DNA of 52,161 nucleotides from Gnetum montanum (lineage: Eukaryota; Streptophyta; Gnetopsida; Gnetales; Gnetaceae): the NCBI GenBank assembly GCA_015680685.1, contig MNCI01001338.1:291270-343430 (forward strand), given 5' to 3'. A program made the translations under genes and the position numbers. The first letter of the stretch is position 1; every line of letters begins with the position of its first letter. This document shows, in pieces, positions 35,040 through 46,309 of the stretch. The notes beneath the pieces are model-generated. The model was given only the letters and a program-made list of their open reading frames with translations, was not told the DNA's origin and did no database searches.

Positions 35040-35335
35040 TGCAAAATCATAAGCCACTATATGACATGGGGGCTCATCATTGGTTTATTCATTAATAACC
35101 AGATGGTGCTATGATCTATATGCATGAACACTTTAGAACTAAGCACATAGTACCTGAATGTTTCTAAGGTAAACATAATGGTGTAGTTTAGCTATGCACT
35201 TGCAATACTCTAACTTGTGTAGTATATGTAATATGGATGTTTTTGATCATCCAGTTGTGTAAGCACTACCCCCAAAGAATAATTTGATGCATCAATTATC
35301 ACATGAAATGTCTTGGACGAATCAAGTGCTTATAG
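35040..35335 (-). pseudogene. RNase H domain of element A pol, active-site deletion
   Basis: Readable as DASNYSLGVVL, PYYIYYTS, YVLSSKVFMHIDHSTI and LMNKPM. Compared with element B, about 30 bp are missing at about 35,173. This removes the EKELMAVVY segment and with it the catalytic Glu; the Asp of DAS and of IDH remain. Confidence 0.8.
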
Positions 35336-35339
35336 AATT

Positions 35340-36110
35340 GGGGTTTCAACAAGCTTCTACTTCAATTGTTGAAATGTTGTTTCACACATAGGGGTCTAGA
35401 AAAATGGTGCATATTTCTTTGTTAATTTAACCAATGACTTGGAAATCTTAGAAAAGTTCTCAATGAAGTGCTAGTAGTAGCTAGTATGACCAAGGAATGA
35501 TCACACTTCTTTAACTATTTTCTGTTGACAGGTTATTCCTTGGATGATCCTTATGTTTTCAGGGTTCACCTTGATTCTTGCTTTGAGATACAGTGCTCCA
35601 AGACTGTGCCTTCTTGGACCATAAGATGGCTCTTTTGCCAATTGAGCTAGAGGTTTGTTTCAATACATTTCCTCAACACCTACTCAAGACGGTCCAAGGC
35701 TTGCTTGAACATAGCTCTATAAGTAGAAAAGTCATCCATGAAGACTTCTACCCCACTACTGATTTGTTGTTGGAAAATGCTAAGGACTAATTGTTGGAAT
35801 GTAGCTAGGGCATTACATAGACTGAATGGCATTTGATGATAAGAAAAAGTCGTCCAACGACTTGTGAAAGTCATCTTCACCTAGTCCTTTGGTGCAATCC
35901 AAATTTGATTATAGCCACTATAACTATCCAAGAAGCTGTAATAGTTATGCCTAGAAATGGTGTCCAACACTTAGTCAACAAAAGGCAATGAAAAATGATC
36001 TTTGAAAGTTGCCATATTAAACAGTTAGAAGTCAATGCACACACACCATTTTCCTCCTTTCTGTGGCACAATCACGAGTTGACTAACCCAATCACTATCT
36101 ATAATAGGGT
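35340..36110 (-). pseudogene. Reverse transcriptase domain of element A pol
   Basis: The core 35,680-35,880 reads MTFTSRWTTFSYHQMPFSLC, NALATFQQL, then GVEVFMDDFSTY with the polymerase motif at about 35,728-35,742. The preceding fingers region (35,880-36,080) is in a different frame. The downstream thumb part continues to about 35,340 with stops. Confidence 0.88.
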
Positions 36111-36975
36111 ACATGAATCTCGCCTTGAGGAGTTCCTTAATCTCCTCTTTGACAATCTACTTTAATTTGAGATTAAAACACTGTTGTGGCTCTCATTTTA
36201 GCTTAATGGCAGGGTTAGTGTATATCCAGTGTTGGCATATTCTTAGATCTATTCTAGTGAGCTTGAAATATGACTAGGCAAAGGCTACTGACCATTTTTC
36301 AACAACCTTTATCAACGTCTTCTTTTGTCCTGTAGTAAGCTTGGCATTAATAATGACCAACATTCCATTTTTCAAGAACACATACTCCATTCTAGTCAAT
36401 AATGTCTCTAACTCAAGGGGTTATTATTTGAAATTGTTAGGAATCTCCAACTCTCCCCAATTGATATCATCATTTACTCCCTCAAAGAGTTGGTGATGAA
36501 CTTGCTTCAGTTCACCCAAACTTGCAACATAGTCACATGTTAGGCCCTCAATAGGTTCCATGCACAATGTACTGCTACTAGAATCAGTTATCAACCACTG
36601 GGTTCCTTCTTGTTTTATGGCTACCACGTACAAATATATTTGGATTTCAACTTCTAGTGCATACTACTTACATGCAGAGATAGATGTTCTCTTCACTGAC
36701 CATAGCTTCTACATACAATGACACCTTGAATCATTGTACACAATACATGGAACCCTCTTCTTCTCGATCTTTCCAAATTCATTTTCTTTAGATATCTCTA
36801 AGAAAAGATATCTAATGCCCATTTTGGCATCAATAGTTCTTAACCACACCCTTCCCATAATAATTGGGAAGTCCCCCTTATAGTTCTTCATCTTGATTAC
36901 TAGGAAGTCGATAGGATATGACCACCCACAAAAGGTGGTCATGATGTCTTCTACCAGTCCTAATGGAATAGTGAT
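36111..36975 (-). pseudogene. Protease-RT linker of element A
   Basis: Same linker as in element B: CGWSYPIDFLVIKMKNYKGD, IIMGRVWLRTIDAKMGIRYL and LEISKENEFGKIEKKRVPC (36,709-36,942), then STLCMEPIEGLTCDYVA and WGELEIPNNFK (36,424-36,633). Confidence 0.7.
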
Positions 36976-36978
36976 GGA

Positions 36979-37300
36979 CTAGTCTACCAACACTAGCTTG
37001 ATGTTACTCTTCTTCAAGGGATGAAGGTTCCACATAGTGTACATCTCATGTGAGATTAGATTAACACTAGAACTAGAGTTAAGAAGAGCTTTACAAGGCT
37101 CATTACCAGCAATTTGCAAATATACTAAGGGACTATCAGGATTAGCTAACTTCCTAGGTAGGTTACCAGCTTGAATCCAGTCAGATACAACATGGGTAAA
37201 CATTATAGTGTGGATTTGAGAGGGATTTTGTTTTGAACGGGACTTAGATAAAGGTGAGGTAGAGGAAGGTGGAGGAGTAGGACTACCAACCATTGATGTG
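36979..37300 (-). pseudogene. Aspartic protease domain of element A
   Basis: Frame 36,979-37,293 carries CKALLNSSSSVNLISHEMY. As in element B, the catalytic Asp is Asn (codon AAC, + strand 37,078-37,080), and here the following Gly is also replaced by Ser. Upstream it starts from a Ser/Pro-rich linker. Confidence 0.82.
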
Positions 37301-39716
37301 TTTGAGGTCTTTGGCAGACTGTAAGGTTAGAAGAAGGGTCTTTTCTTTGATCATGGTTTTGACCCACTTGGTTGGTTAATCAATTGTAGATTAACCACCC
37401 TCATAGCATTTCTTTGCTATGGTTGGGTAAGAAATTCACCTTGCATGAATGGAGCAAGTGGTAGCTCTGTAGGAGGCATAGGAGTAGGTGCAAGAATAGA
37501 AGGAGCATGAGTATAGTAGGTGGAATCCCTCCTTGCATATGGCAATTGGTACACTTTAGGGGGTAGTGGTGAGGTTGGTAAGTAGCAACATGACCAAAGG
37601 AGTCCTGTGGAGATGAAGGTTGTTGAACATAATAACCATAGAAATTTGATTACCGGTAGGGGTACTGCTGTCTTGGAGGTGCCAACATCAACGATTATGG
37701 TTGTTGCCACTATTGGAACAATTCATAGGGTTGTAGTGGAGTTCCACTTGGATAGTACTACTATGGTTGGTGGAACTGTCAAGAGTTGGCTTGCGGATAA
37801 GGCAATCTTTTGGGAGTTTGCCTTTGTGCAAGTCGTGGATGTAAGGCATACACCCTAGATTCCTGCAAGTGTGACATAATTGGATAAAATCCCTTGAGAT
37901 GTTCATATTGGTAGACGTTAGATCCATCATCATCATCTAATTTACTATCCGCAACCATATCTATCGCAACCATCTTACCCTTACCCTTGGATATGGGAAG
38001 TTTAACTTCCTTATGTCTCCGACGCTCACGCTCACCACTTTGCTCCTTGGACTTTTCAACAATTTTGAAAATAGCTTCAAAATTATTATCCATGGAGTTC
38101 CATAATTGGTCAACCTTAGCCATGATTTCATATTGCAATTTCTGGAGTGGCAAGGTTTTTTTATTAGCCACCTCATCTCTAGTTAACTCATATCCTCACT
38201 ATCACAAAATTGAACCCCCCTTTTGTGGATATAAGGGTCCCTATTGTATTCGTTTGCACTTTCTCACTTTCTCAATTCTCCCTCCTCCCTAGCTACCTAC
38301 TTAATTAACTTTTGGATTTGATGGATACTTAACTCTATCAATCTCCCTTGAGCATAGACACCAAGGATTTTCCTTATTTCAAACTACAAGCTGTCTACGA
38401 TATGGTAGAGTTGATCAAGATGAGAGTATCCATGGTTGGGACACTTATGCAATAGAGTAATATCAGCCATTAGTGGCATCCAAGGGCTTATGATTTCCTT
38501 TTTTTTACCCTTGGATCTTCTTCCTTAGATTGGACCCTTAGGAGTACATTTGATATTTTTCATTAAACAATTCTAACATCATACTCCACTGCCGAATTGA
38601 TTTTGGATTCAAGGATTGGTACCAATTTTTTGCTTCCTTAATGAGTGTCCTTGAAAATAATTTCAACTTATTCTAGTCATTCTTAATATTTTGCAAGGCA
38701 CATGCATCCTAGAAGGCTTGGAGATGATTTTGTAGATCAGCATTGTAGCCTCCCTCAAACCAAGGGATGTTGTTCATGTTTAGCCTCTTTATTCTACTAT
38801 TCTTTACATGTCTTGTTGGGATTCTCATGGCCTCTATAATGTTTAACATGCTCTGAGTGCAAGTAGAGGTTCATCAAGGCCATGGTGATGGTGCCTATGA
38901 TGTTCTCTACTAACCCTTCTTTCATGGTGGTGGGTCTCTTTGGATTGTCCACGCCTTCGATCGCAACTATCTCGATGGTTCCTTCTATTGTTTTGGTCCT
39001 ATCAATCACCTCCATCATGGGTCATGCCCTCTATGGCCATGATCTAAGCTAGATGAAGAAGATGATGATGATTAAGGAAAAGAGGAAGGAGAACTTACAT
39101 CATGTCGACACCTACTACCCGTTCTTCGATGATTGCGACCACAATCTCAATTGTGACCACCATTTGCCCCCTTATCATGACTTGCTCCTCCAATTCCATT
39201 TTTGTCATTAGATCCATTTTAACTAGAACCTAAATTATGAATTATGGATTGCATGTTTTGGTTGAGGGCCCCTTAACCAAAGTTAAAGAGAGGAATATCA
39301 CTAAAGGAAAAGCCCCCAAAAAAGTGTTTGCCTTTATCCAATGGGCCAAGTAGAGGTGGGAAAGTGTTTGACCCCTTGCCCTTCAAAAGCTCATGTTGGT
39401 GCTCTAGTTGATGATCCCTTAACCTTTGTGCTTCAATTGGATGATAATCCCTTGAATTAGGATCTTGCATCTCATACTCCCCATGAAGATGTTGAAGTCC
39501 ATGTTGTGCAAGCATTAGCTAGAGCATAGCTAGAACAGATCAATCCAGTGGCAACACGATGTTGCCTTCCATGTTGCGCCACCACAACATTTCATCTTAA
39601 TGTAAGATGAAGGTGAATTCTAGTACATACTCATTGGGATGAACATATACCACCTGGTATTGTTGAGGCACCTACTCTGCCCTAGGTGGAGATAAACTCC
39701 TGTGAGAAGAAGACAT
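37301..39716 (-). pseudogene. Gag of element A
   Basis: From an ATG at 39,716 (MSSSHRSLSPPRA) on the - strand, broken by stops and shifts. Readable parts: LQHLHGEYEMQDPN, LELLKGKG-like (39,273-39,515), a His/Asp/Arg-rich low-complexity part (38,880-39,200), capsid remnants at 38,580-38,800, LPLQKLQYEIMAKVDQLWNS (38,050-38,171), a basic RERRRHKEV stretch, and a YEHLKGFYPIMSHLQES zinc-knuckle-like relic (about 37,890-37,930). A Pro/Tyr/Gln-rich linker (37,417-37,710) leads to protease. The domain order is identical to element B. Confidence 0.8.
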
Positions 39717-39863
39717 TTTATGTTAATGAATCTATATGCAGTGTGTAGTTAAGGTTTAATTTAGTTGTAATAATAATTTTATTTTTTAAGCTTTGACTCT
39801 TAAGGTTTGAACAACGAGGTTACTAAGTTTCACTAAGTCTAGATAGCGCACGTAGAACTAAAT

Positions 39864-39881
39864 TCTCTGGCAATGATGCCA
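39864..39881 (-). other. Primer binding site (tRNA-Asp) of element A
   Basis: On the - strand TGGCATCATTGCCAGAGA, one base after the end of LTR A. Thirteen of 18 bases match the tRNA-Asp(GUC) 3' end complement and all five differences are G to A or C to T. Confidence 0.85.
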
Positions 39882-39882
39882 A

Positions 39883-40741
39883 TGATGAGTGGAAAGGTAC
39901 CCCTACGTCCAACCATATGAATCATAAGCATTCACATGCAATTCAGTCGAATTCTGTAAACTTTAATTACCAAGTACACTAGAGCTAAATGGTGAGTTCG
40001 TGTTGTCTATTCATTGTCTTCCCAGTTTCACTTGTGAAATGCAAGTGTATGGTTAAGCGTGATTGAGGCATAAGATTTTTATCCTTTTATGTTTTATCAA
40101 TTTGATCGCCTAAAAATAATAATTAGAGTGAGAGCAGCTAATTGCTAAGTGAACTATTGTCTAATCTAGCCTAATAAAAGTAACTGTCCCCACTTCTCGG
40201 ACACATCCTGAACTTCATGTAAACACTGCTAGGTTGTCAAACACTAATTGTTTTTGAGCTACCAAGAGTCACACATATGTTCAAAGGGGTCATGCTTGTG
40301 TATTTTAATTAGTTGCTTAATTAATCAAAATTAATTGTTGAATGAATGACATTAAATGTGAACTGCATGAAATCATAATATATAAATGCATAAAGAAAGA
40401 AAGTCCCAAATGCTACAAGGATGAATCAAAGAGCTCATATTTATTGCCAACACAATGGTATATTCAGGTACATCATTGCTTGAATAAAGATCTGATCACA
40501 CTTAGACCTCCTACTGTGGGCACTTGGAAAATATTCTAACTCTCAAATGAACAAACTGCAAGAATTTCAGTACTTGACTTCCAAAAACTACTACCAAATT
40601 GTGTGCACAAGGGCTATATTTATAGGCCCAAGAGTAACCTTGTGATATCGCATACCTAATATCACATCTTGGGTTGTGATATCGTGTACCCGATATCACA
40701 ATCATTCCGATATTGAAGCTTGAGTAAAACATGATTCAGCA
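39883..40741 (-). mobile_element. 5' LTR of Ty3/gypsy element A
   Basis: 859 bp from TGATGAGTGGAAAGG to GATTCAGCA on the + strand, next to PBS and gag on its left. TATA box on the - strand at about 40,614-40,625 (CTATAAATATAG). The U3 at 40,640-40,715 has GATATCGCAT, AATATCAC, GATATCGTG, CGATATCACA and CGATATTGAAG motifs. GTGAA at 40,742-40,746 is the right target duplication. Confidence 0.9.
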
Positions 40742-40746
40742 GTGAA
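40742..40746. repeat. Target site duplication GTGAA, right copy
   Basis: Directly right of the 5' LTR A and inside element B gag. It matches the 5-mer left of the solo-type LTR A at 30,232-30,236. Confidence 0.85.
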
Positions 40747-41098
40747 GATCTGAGATGTCCAACTTCCTAAGGATTTGAAATAGTATCCCAGCACAAATCA
40801 ATTGGGGGGTAAGACGATGTTGCCCTCCATATCATGCCATCACAATTGTTCATCTTGATGTAGGATGAAGGTGAATACATACTCATTTGGATGAGTATAT
40901 ACAACTATGCACTCTTGTGGGATCAATGGTTTGACATCTTCATGTTTGTGAGAAGAAGATGACATTTTGCAAAATGAATAAAATTATTAGTGTGCTTAGT
41001 AGTTTATATGTCATTGAGAGTGATGTTAACCTTGAGTTCATCCAATGATATAAATATTGTTTACTAATCCTAGATAGCACATGTTTCAACAAATGAAG
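40747..41098 (-). pseudogene. Element B leader and start of gag
   Basis: An ATG at 40,965 starts MSSSSHKHEDVKPLIPQE, followed by TFILHQDEQ and DMEGNIVLP before the break at 40,747. The rest of this gag continues at 30,231 after the element A insertion. The leader between the ATG and the PBS is about 130 bp. Confidence 0.8.
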
Positions 41099-41116
41099 TC
41101 CCTAGCAATGGCACTA
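41099..41116 (-). other. Primer binding site (tRNA-Asp) of element B
   Basis: On the - strand TAGTGCCATTGCTAGGGA, one base after the end of LTR B. Thirteen of 18 bases match the tRNA-Asp(GUC) 3' end complement; all five differences are transitions. Confidence 0.85.
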
Positions 41117-41117
41117 A

Positions 41118-42015
41118 TGATGAGCAACGAGGTACCCCTATGCCCAACCATACAAATCACAAGCATTCACATGCGATCCAGTCAAATTCCATAGACTTTA
41201 TAGTTTTAAGTGCACTAGCCTTCTAGGAAGTGAATCTTGCCATAAGGTCATTTTTTGTCTTCTCAATTACACTTGTGATGTACACTAGTATGGTTAAGTG
41301 TAATTGAGGCATTTAATTTTTATCATTTTGTATTTTATGATTTGATTCTTAAAGGGAGCTAAAGTAATTGAATTAACTAATTTAATTTAACTAATTAACT
41401 AATATCTAACTAGTCCTAACATAAGCATATGGTCTTACTCTCCGCACATGTCCTGAACCCATGTATCCACTGCTAGCTTACCAAGCACTACACTATTGGG
41501 CGTACCAAGCGATAATTCTATTGGGATTACCAAGCAAATATGTGATATGCTCAAAGTGGTCATACTTATGTGTTTAATCTATCTAGTTTATCTTGCTTAA
41601 TTCCCTTATTAGCTTAATTATTGGAAAACATTCAATAAATAAATAAATAAATAATTGAAAACATTAAATGCATAAATAAAACATTTAATCCATCCAGAGT
41701 GTTGCAAGGTGTATCAAAAAGCTCATCTTTATTATTGCACACACTATCATGCTTAGGAACAACAATGTTCGAATAAAGATCCATACACTCAATGACTCCT
41801 ATTGCGGGTACTTAGGAGAAATATTCTAACTCTCAAATGAACAAATTGCAAGAGCTTTGCTATTACTGAAATCTCATTGCCATAAATGCGATTGGTGTAC
41901 ACGTATTTATAGCCAAAAAGCAAACATTGCATCGATGGGACCTCATCAATGAGGCCCAGTCAACGAGGTCGCGTCGACAAGGCCTTGTTGACACAACCAA
42001 CAAAACTATGACTCA
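41118..42015 (-). mobile_element. 5' LTR of Ty3/gypsy element B
   Basis: 898 bp from TGATGAGCAACGAGG to CTATGACTCA, matching the 3' LTR at 18,209-19,112. TATA box on the - strand at about 41,904-41,913. The U3 has CAACGAGGTC / CAAGGCCTTG motifs (41,960-41,990). To its right the Helitron reading frame interrupted at 18,208 resumes. Confidence 0.9.
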
Positions 42016-43870
42016 TTAACCTCTGAACTTGTCAAAATTGAAACAATGGAGATAGAGTAGTATCATAGAAAATCCACATATAGTGGTAGAGTTCTAGCAT
42101 TGTTGTCACATTACCTTTCTAAATATAGTTTTAATGAAGGAATTCTATGTTGTTGAGTACGAGACGCAATATGAGTGGCAACATCATAGATCTCCATATG
42201 TGCATGGTTTCCTATGAATACAAGGTGCTCCAAAGGTAAGTGAACTAAATCAAAGTGATCTTGATGTCAAGCGTAGGGTAAAGGAATTTTTTGATTCACA
42301 TGGACTCCAAGATTTACAGAAAATGGACAACCAAACGATACAAGATCTCATTTATCTTTTATGTACTTGTAGAAATTTTTTGTTAATATTGCTTGGAATG
42401 TGCAATAATTATTTTTTTCATTAATTTATCTTTAATTTTGTCTTTCCACTTAGGCTTTACATATAAATATGTTATGTCCTCTATCTAAATTGACTACTCA
42501 AAAACTACAATGTATAAATCTAAAAACTAATTATGTTGATTTGGTTAATGTTGTTCAAAGACATACTATTTACAACCATGTGCATGCTTAAGAAAATGTA
42601 ACAACAGAAAAGTTTACAAGTACCACATTTGTATGGAATTATTATTTCCTTACTGTTTCCTCATCATTTTATTATTTTCTATTAGCAATTAAAATTTATT
42701 TTATCTTAGTATAAAAATTCTATAGATATTTAGCCTCTCTTTCTTTCCTTTCTAAGTACAATGTTCCTTGGCCATTGTCTTTATAATTGAGTCCTTATAG
42801 AGATCTAGAAAATAATAATGAGATTACTTATGTTCCTTGAAGAAATGATCCGAGACTTAATGTTCATAATAGAATGTTGCTTCAAACATAGATGGAAAAT
42901 ACAAATTTTTAACCTATCATGTTGTAAGATGTTGTCATTAAATATATTGTGAAATATGCAACTAAATCTAAAAAAATAATTACAGTCTTTTCATGACATC
43001 TTACTATAGATTTTAGAGTCAAGAAATTCTCATAAATATGCTTTATTTGTCTACATAAGGCTCATGATGGATATTGTTGCAAATAGAGATATTGGTGCTA
43101 TGGATTTCTGTCACATGTTATATGAGTTTCATGTGGTGGAGTGTAGTCGTGCTTTTCACACCATCAATGTTTCATGAAAGATGTACAAAAAAGTTTTTAT
43201 TAATGTAGAGGAGAGGAAACATATGAAGGTAAAAACTGCATAACTATTATTAATGAGTATAAAAAATGACCACTTCCCATGGAGGGTGTGTCATTGCTAT
43301 AAGCTTTTATAGATGACAATTACAACATGAAGAATAAGGAGAATCCAACTTAGATTACATAACTCAAAACCAAATGTTATTGTGAGATATTATCCCAAAT
43401 TTCTCATTTCACCAAAGGAAAGTAAAGATGGATTGAATACTATTAGGCGATGTTGTTGTTGTATTATTTTTTTAGATATGTGAAGCAATATCTTGGTTGT
43501 AATGATGAGAATATTGAAATGAAGTGGTTTTCTATTCAACATTTGTATGAAAGATCAAAGAATAATATTGAAGAAGAATTCCAACAATCATTGGAGGAAG
43601 AATGAAAATTCATAGATGTAACTCCATAGGTGTAGAATCATGAGTATGATTTTAAAATCCTTAATTGTCATCTATTGTTAATAGGTCATTTCTAGAGAAT
43701 AGAATTAGAGATGTTTGGATTACAGGATGTTGATAGGATATATCACTAGATGTACCTTATGTAGAAAAACATGTCTTGTTGAAGGATTGAAGAATGTTTC
43801 CCTCCAAAATGGGGGCTAGAGAAGCATGAAGATCCTTTGGGTTTCATGCTACTTTATCTATCATTTAAAC
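42016..43870 (+). pseudogene. Helitron Rep/helicase protein, 3' part
   Basis: Resumes the Rep domain: ENPHIVVEF, then ITFLNIVLMKEFYVVEYE, EWQHHRSPYVHGFL with the HxxPHxHG-type Rep motif (about 42,175-42,215), IQGAPK, LVNVVQRHTIYNHVHA (about 42,540-42,590), RNDPRLNVHNRMLLQT (about 42,850), VVIKYIVKYATKSKK (42,930-42,975), RDIGAMDFCHMLYEFHVVECSRAF (43,088-43,160) and KLLL-type helicase N-part remnants to about 43,870. A probable intron lies at 42,363-42,453. The two catalytic tyrosines cannot be placed safely and the helicase core motifs are not visible. Multiple stops. Confidence 0.85.
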
Positions 43871-44155
43871 CTCCATGAACCTTGATGCCTTGTGAACCTT
43901 ACTACAAGGATATGTAGGCTTGCAAAGGAGCTTTGGCTTTGATACTTGGGACATGGTCCTCTTTTTAGAGTTGGGCTTATGACTAGGTGCATTAGCACTA
44001 GAATGTATCTTAGTCCTTATGGGGGTATCAGTGTGTTGTATGCTTGTTGTGTATGAATGAATGCCTAGATGGTTTAGTTGCATAATTAACGCTTTCAGAA
44101 TACTAACACGTCTAATCAATGGCTAATAGGTTTTGTGCTATGTTGCAACACAAGG
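43871..44155. other. Non-coding spacer
   Basis: Between Helitron remains and the TRIM-like candidate. Nothing recognisable; no Helitron 3' end (hairpin followed by CTRR) was identified here. Confidence 0.5.
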
Positions 44156-44740
44156 TGCTAAGCACTAAGGCATAGTCCACCTTAACTCTACCTTTTCTCT
44201 CATTATTGTTATTGGAACTCTCAAATGGTGTCAAATGGTGTTTTCCAATGGTGACACCATCACACTTCGTATCAAAGTGAAAGGCTTGTGTTGTGAGTTT
44301 CGCGGTGGTTCACGATTCATTACTAGTGAGCCACAACACATAAGAAAAATAACCAGGGAAGTTGCATTGCTAGTGAGGCTCCTATGGCCTTTAACCCTTG
44401 TGATGAAGGGGAGGAGAGTGTGCATCGTAATGCACATGATGCAACTCTTGAATCAAAGAATGTTAGTAACAATAAAGAAGTACCTATCAGGGACCTGAAC
44501 CTCTTGATAAGGTACAACACCTATGAGGAACAACTCCTTGAAGTTGATAGCCACTTGCCAATGGGAGAGAGGGTTAAAATGGTGCAAGATCTTGTTAAAG
44601 AATTGAATATCTTGTACCTTTGGGAACTGAATTTTAGTGCTAAGCACTAAGACATAATTCACCTTGAGTCTACCCTATCTCTTGTTGTTGCTATTGGGAC
44701 TCTTAGGTGGTGTCAAATGATGTTTTCCAAGGACAACACC
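44156..44740 (+). mobile_element. Candidate TRIM-like mini retrotransposon
   Basis: Two direct repeats of about 104 bp (44,156-44,258 and 44,638-44,740) start with TGCTAAGCACTAAG and include CACCTT, TGGTGTCAAATG and TGTTTTCCAA. Just inside the first one, TCGTATCAAAGTGAAAGG (44,267-44,284) resembles the initiator tRNA-Met primer site TGGTATCAGAGC. The ~380-bp interior has an ATG-initiated frame of 88 codons (44,384-44,650) that runs into the second repeat and has no recognised domain. Direct terminal repeats, a PBS and small size fit a TRIM. The exact ends and a target duplication could not be settled, so a plain segmental repeat remains possible. Confidence 0.4.
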
Positions 44741-45258
44741 TTTCCTTTTGCTTCATAGGTCCAATGTAGTAAAAAATTGTCACTGGTAAGATGGATAAGT
44801 CACAAGAAAAGTTAAATCAAGTTAAGTCACGAGTTGTATACATTGCAATTGATTGATCGATGGTGTAGAAAAGTGTGGTGGGTGTACAAACTTTGGCATT
44901 TACTAATATCATGGATTAGGGTTGGGTGTGATAAAGAGAAGTGTAATAGTATACATCAAGTTAGCCACACTTGTTATAAAACCTTGTTCACAAACTCTCT
45001 CATGATAAATGTAAAGTGTGTGCAAGAAATTCTATAGAATTTGCTTAATAACATGAATTGTGAGTCGCTGCAGAAAAGACTAACATGGTAACCCCATGTG
45101 GGATCTAGTTGTGCTGCTATAAATTTGTATTCCACATTGAGATTTTAGCACAAATTATTGGTCTGTAGTCTGCACACTACGATAATTGTGCATGCAATCT
45201 CTCATTTTCACAATAATTTGTTTGACAATCCTTTGGCATTGCTTGCAATCAATCATGT
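44741..45258. other. Non-coding spacer
   Basis: No domain recognised. It precedes the LRR remnant and might include its decayed N-terminal region. Confidence 0.45.
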
Positions 45259-46300
45259 GTGAATGCATTGAGGGTTCAAGAAACTTCAAGATTTCTCTCT
45301 CCAATGATGCTGGATCTCTCTAATAACCAATTACTTAGCAAGATTCCTCTCTCCATATCTAATTTTTTAGCTTTGCGTAGCTTAAATTTAGGTTCGAATG
45401 AATTTTTTGGTGTAATTCCCACTAGAATTGGTAAATTGAAGCATTTGAAGCATCTATAAGAACTTTGGCTAGGTGAGAATGAATTCCATGTTCTTGTTCC
45501 CTTGCCATTAATTAACTATTCATCACTTGAGGAGCTAGACCTCAGTAGAAACGCATTGAATGGCTCTGTGTCGGCACGGTTAACTATTCATCTTGGAGAC
45601 AATGAAGATGGAGAATCTAGAGAAGTAGTAATAACCTAGAGGGACCCATACCTTGGCAACGAGGAAACTTGTCAAAGCTTACTGAGTTGTACCTTGTAGG
45701 AAATCAAATAAGTGGTTGCATTCCATCTAAATTCGGTAATTTGAGGTAACTATCATCACTCAATTTGCAGACAATAGAACCACATAGGTCATGTAGTTTT
45801 CTGTAGTAGTCAGGGAACTTGTCACAATTGGTAGTCCTGCTTCTACAAGGTGGAATAACTCCAGGAGCTATACCTCTCCAGATCAAAAGCCTAAAAAATT
45901 TAGGGTATCTTTGGCGAAAGGGAAGTAATCTTAGGGGAAAAATACCATAAGAGCTGTGTGGGCTGTTAGGGCTAAGTGAGCTCTATTTGATCAGCAAATT
46001 TGAGGGCAACATACCCAATGCTTTGTAGGCATGGATCTGGAGTCACTGGTCTTGGTGGGAGATGGTTTGTAAGGAGAAATCCCCATTAATATTTGGAGGC
46101 TTTCAAATCTTGGCATATAGCATATATTAGCAGCAAACACAACAAAGTGTTACCCATAGAGATGTGTCATGTGAGGACTTTGTGGATGTTGAAAGTGAAT
46201 GTTCATTTGAGAGGCCAGATTCTAGATGGCATTGGGAACATGAAAGAGTTACTTTTTTTTTTGGATTTGGTTGGCACTGGATTAAATGGTTTAATTTTCA
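45259..46300 (+). pseudogene. LRR receptor-like protein pseudogene
   Basis: Series of plant-type extracellular leucine-rich repeats: MLDLSNNQLLSKIPLSISNF, LRSLNLGSNEFFGVIPTRIG, then after a stop ELWLGENEFHVLVPLPLINY, LEELDLSRNALNGSV, and with frame changes LTELYLVGNQISGCIPSKFG, LRGKIP and FEGNIPNAL, GNMKELLFFLDLVGTGLNGL. These match the ~24-residue LxxLxLxxNxLxGxIPxxL pattern of cell-surface receptor-like proteins and kinases used in development or pathogen sensing. No signal peptide, transmembrane segment or kinase domain was found. Stops and frameshifts make it a pseudogene. It is cut at its right side by the reversed Helitron fragment. Confidence 0.85.
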
Positions 46301-46309
46301 AAAGAAACA

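Noticed and set aside
18204-42020. A 5-bp target duplication for element B (ACCTA against AACCT)
   Set aside because: The two flanks match only if shifted by one base, so I did not claim it. The insertion is supported by Helitron collinearity instead.
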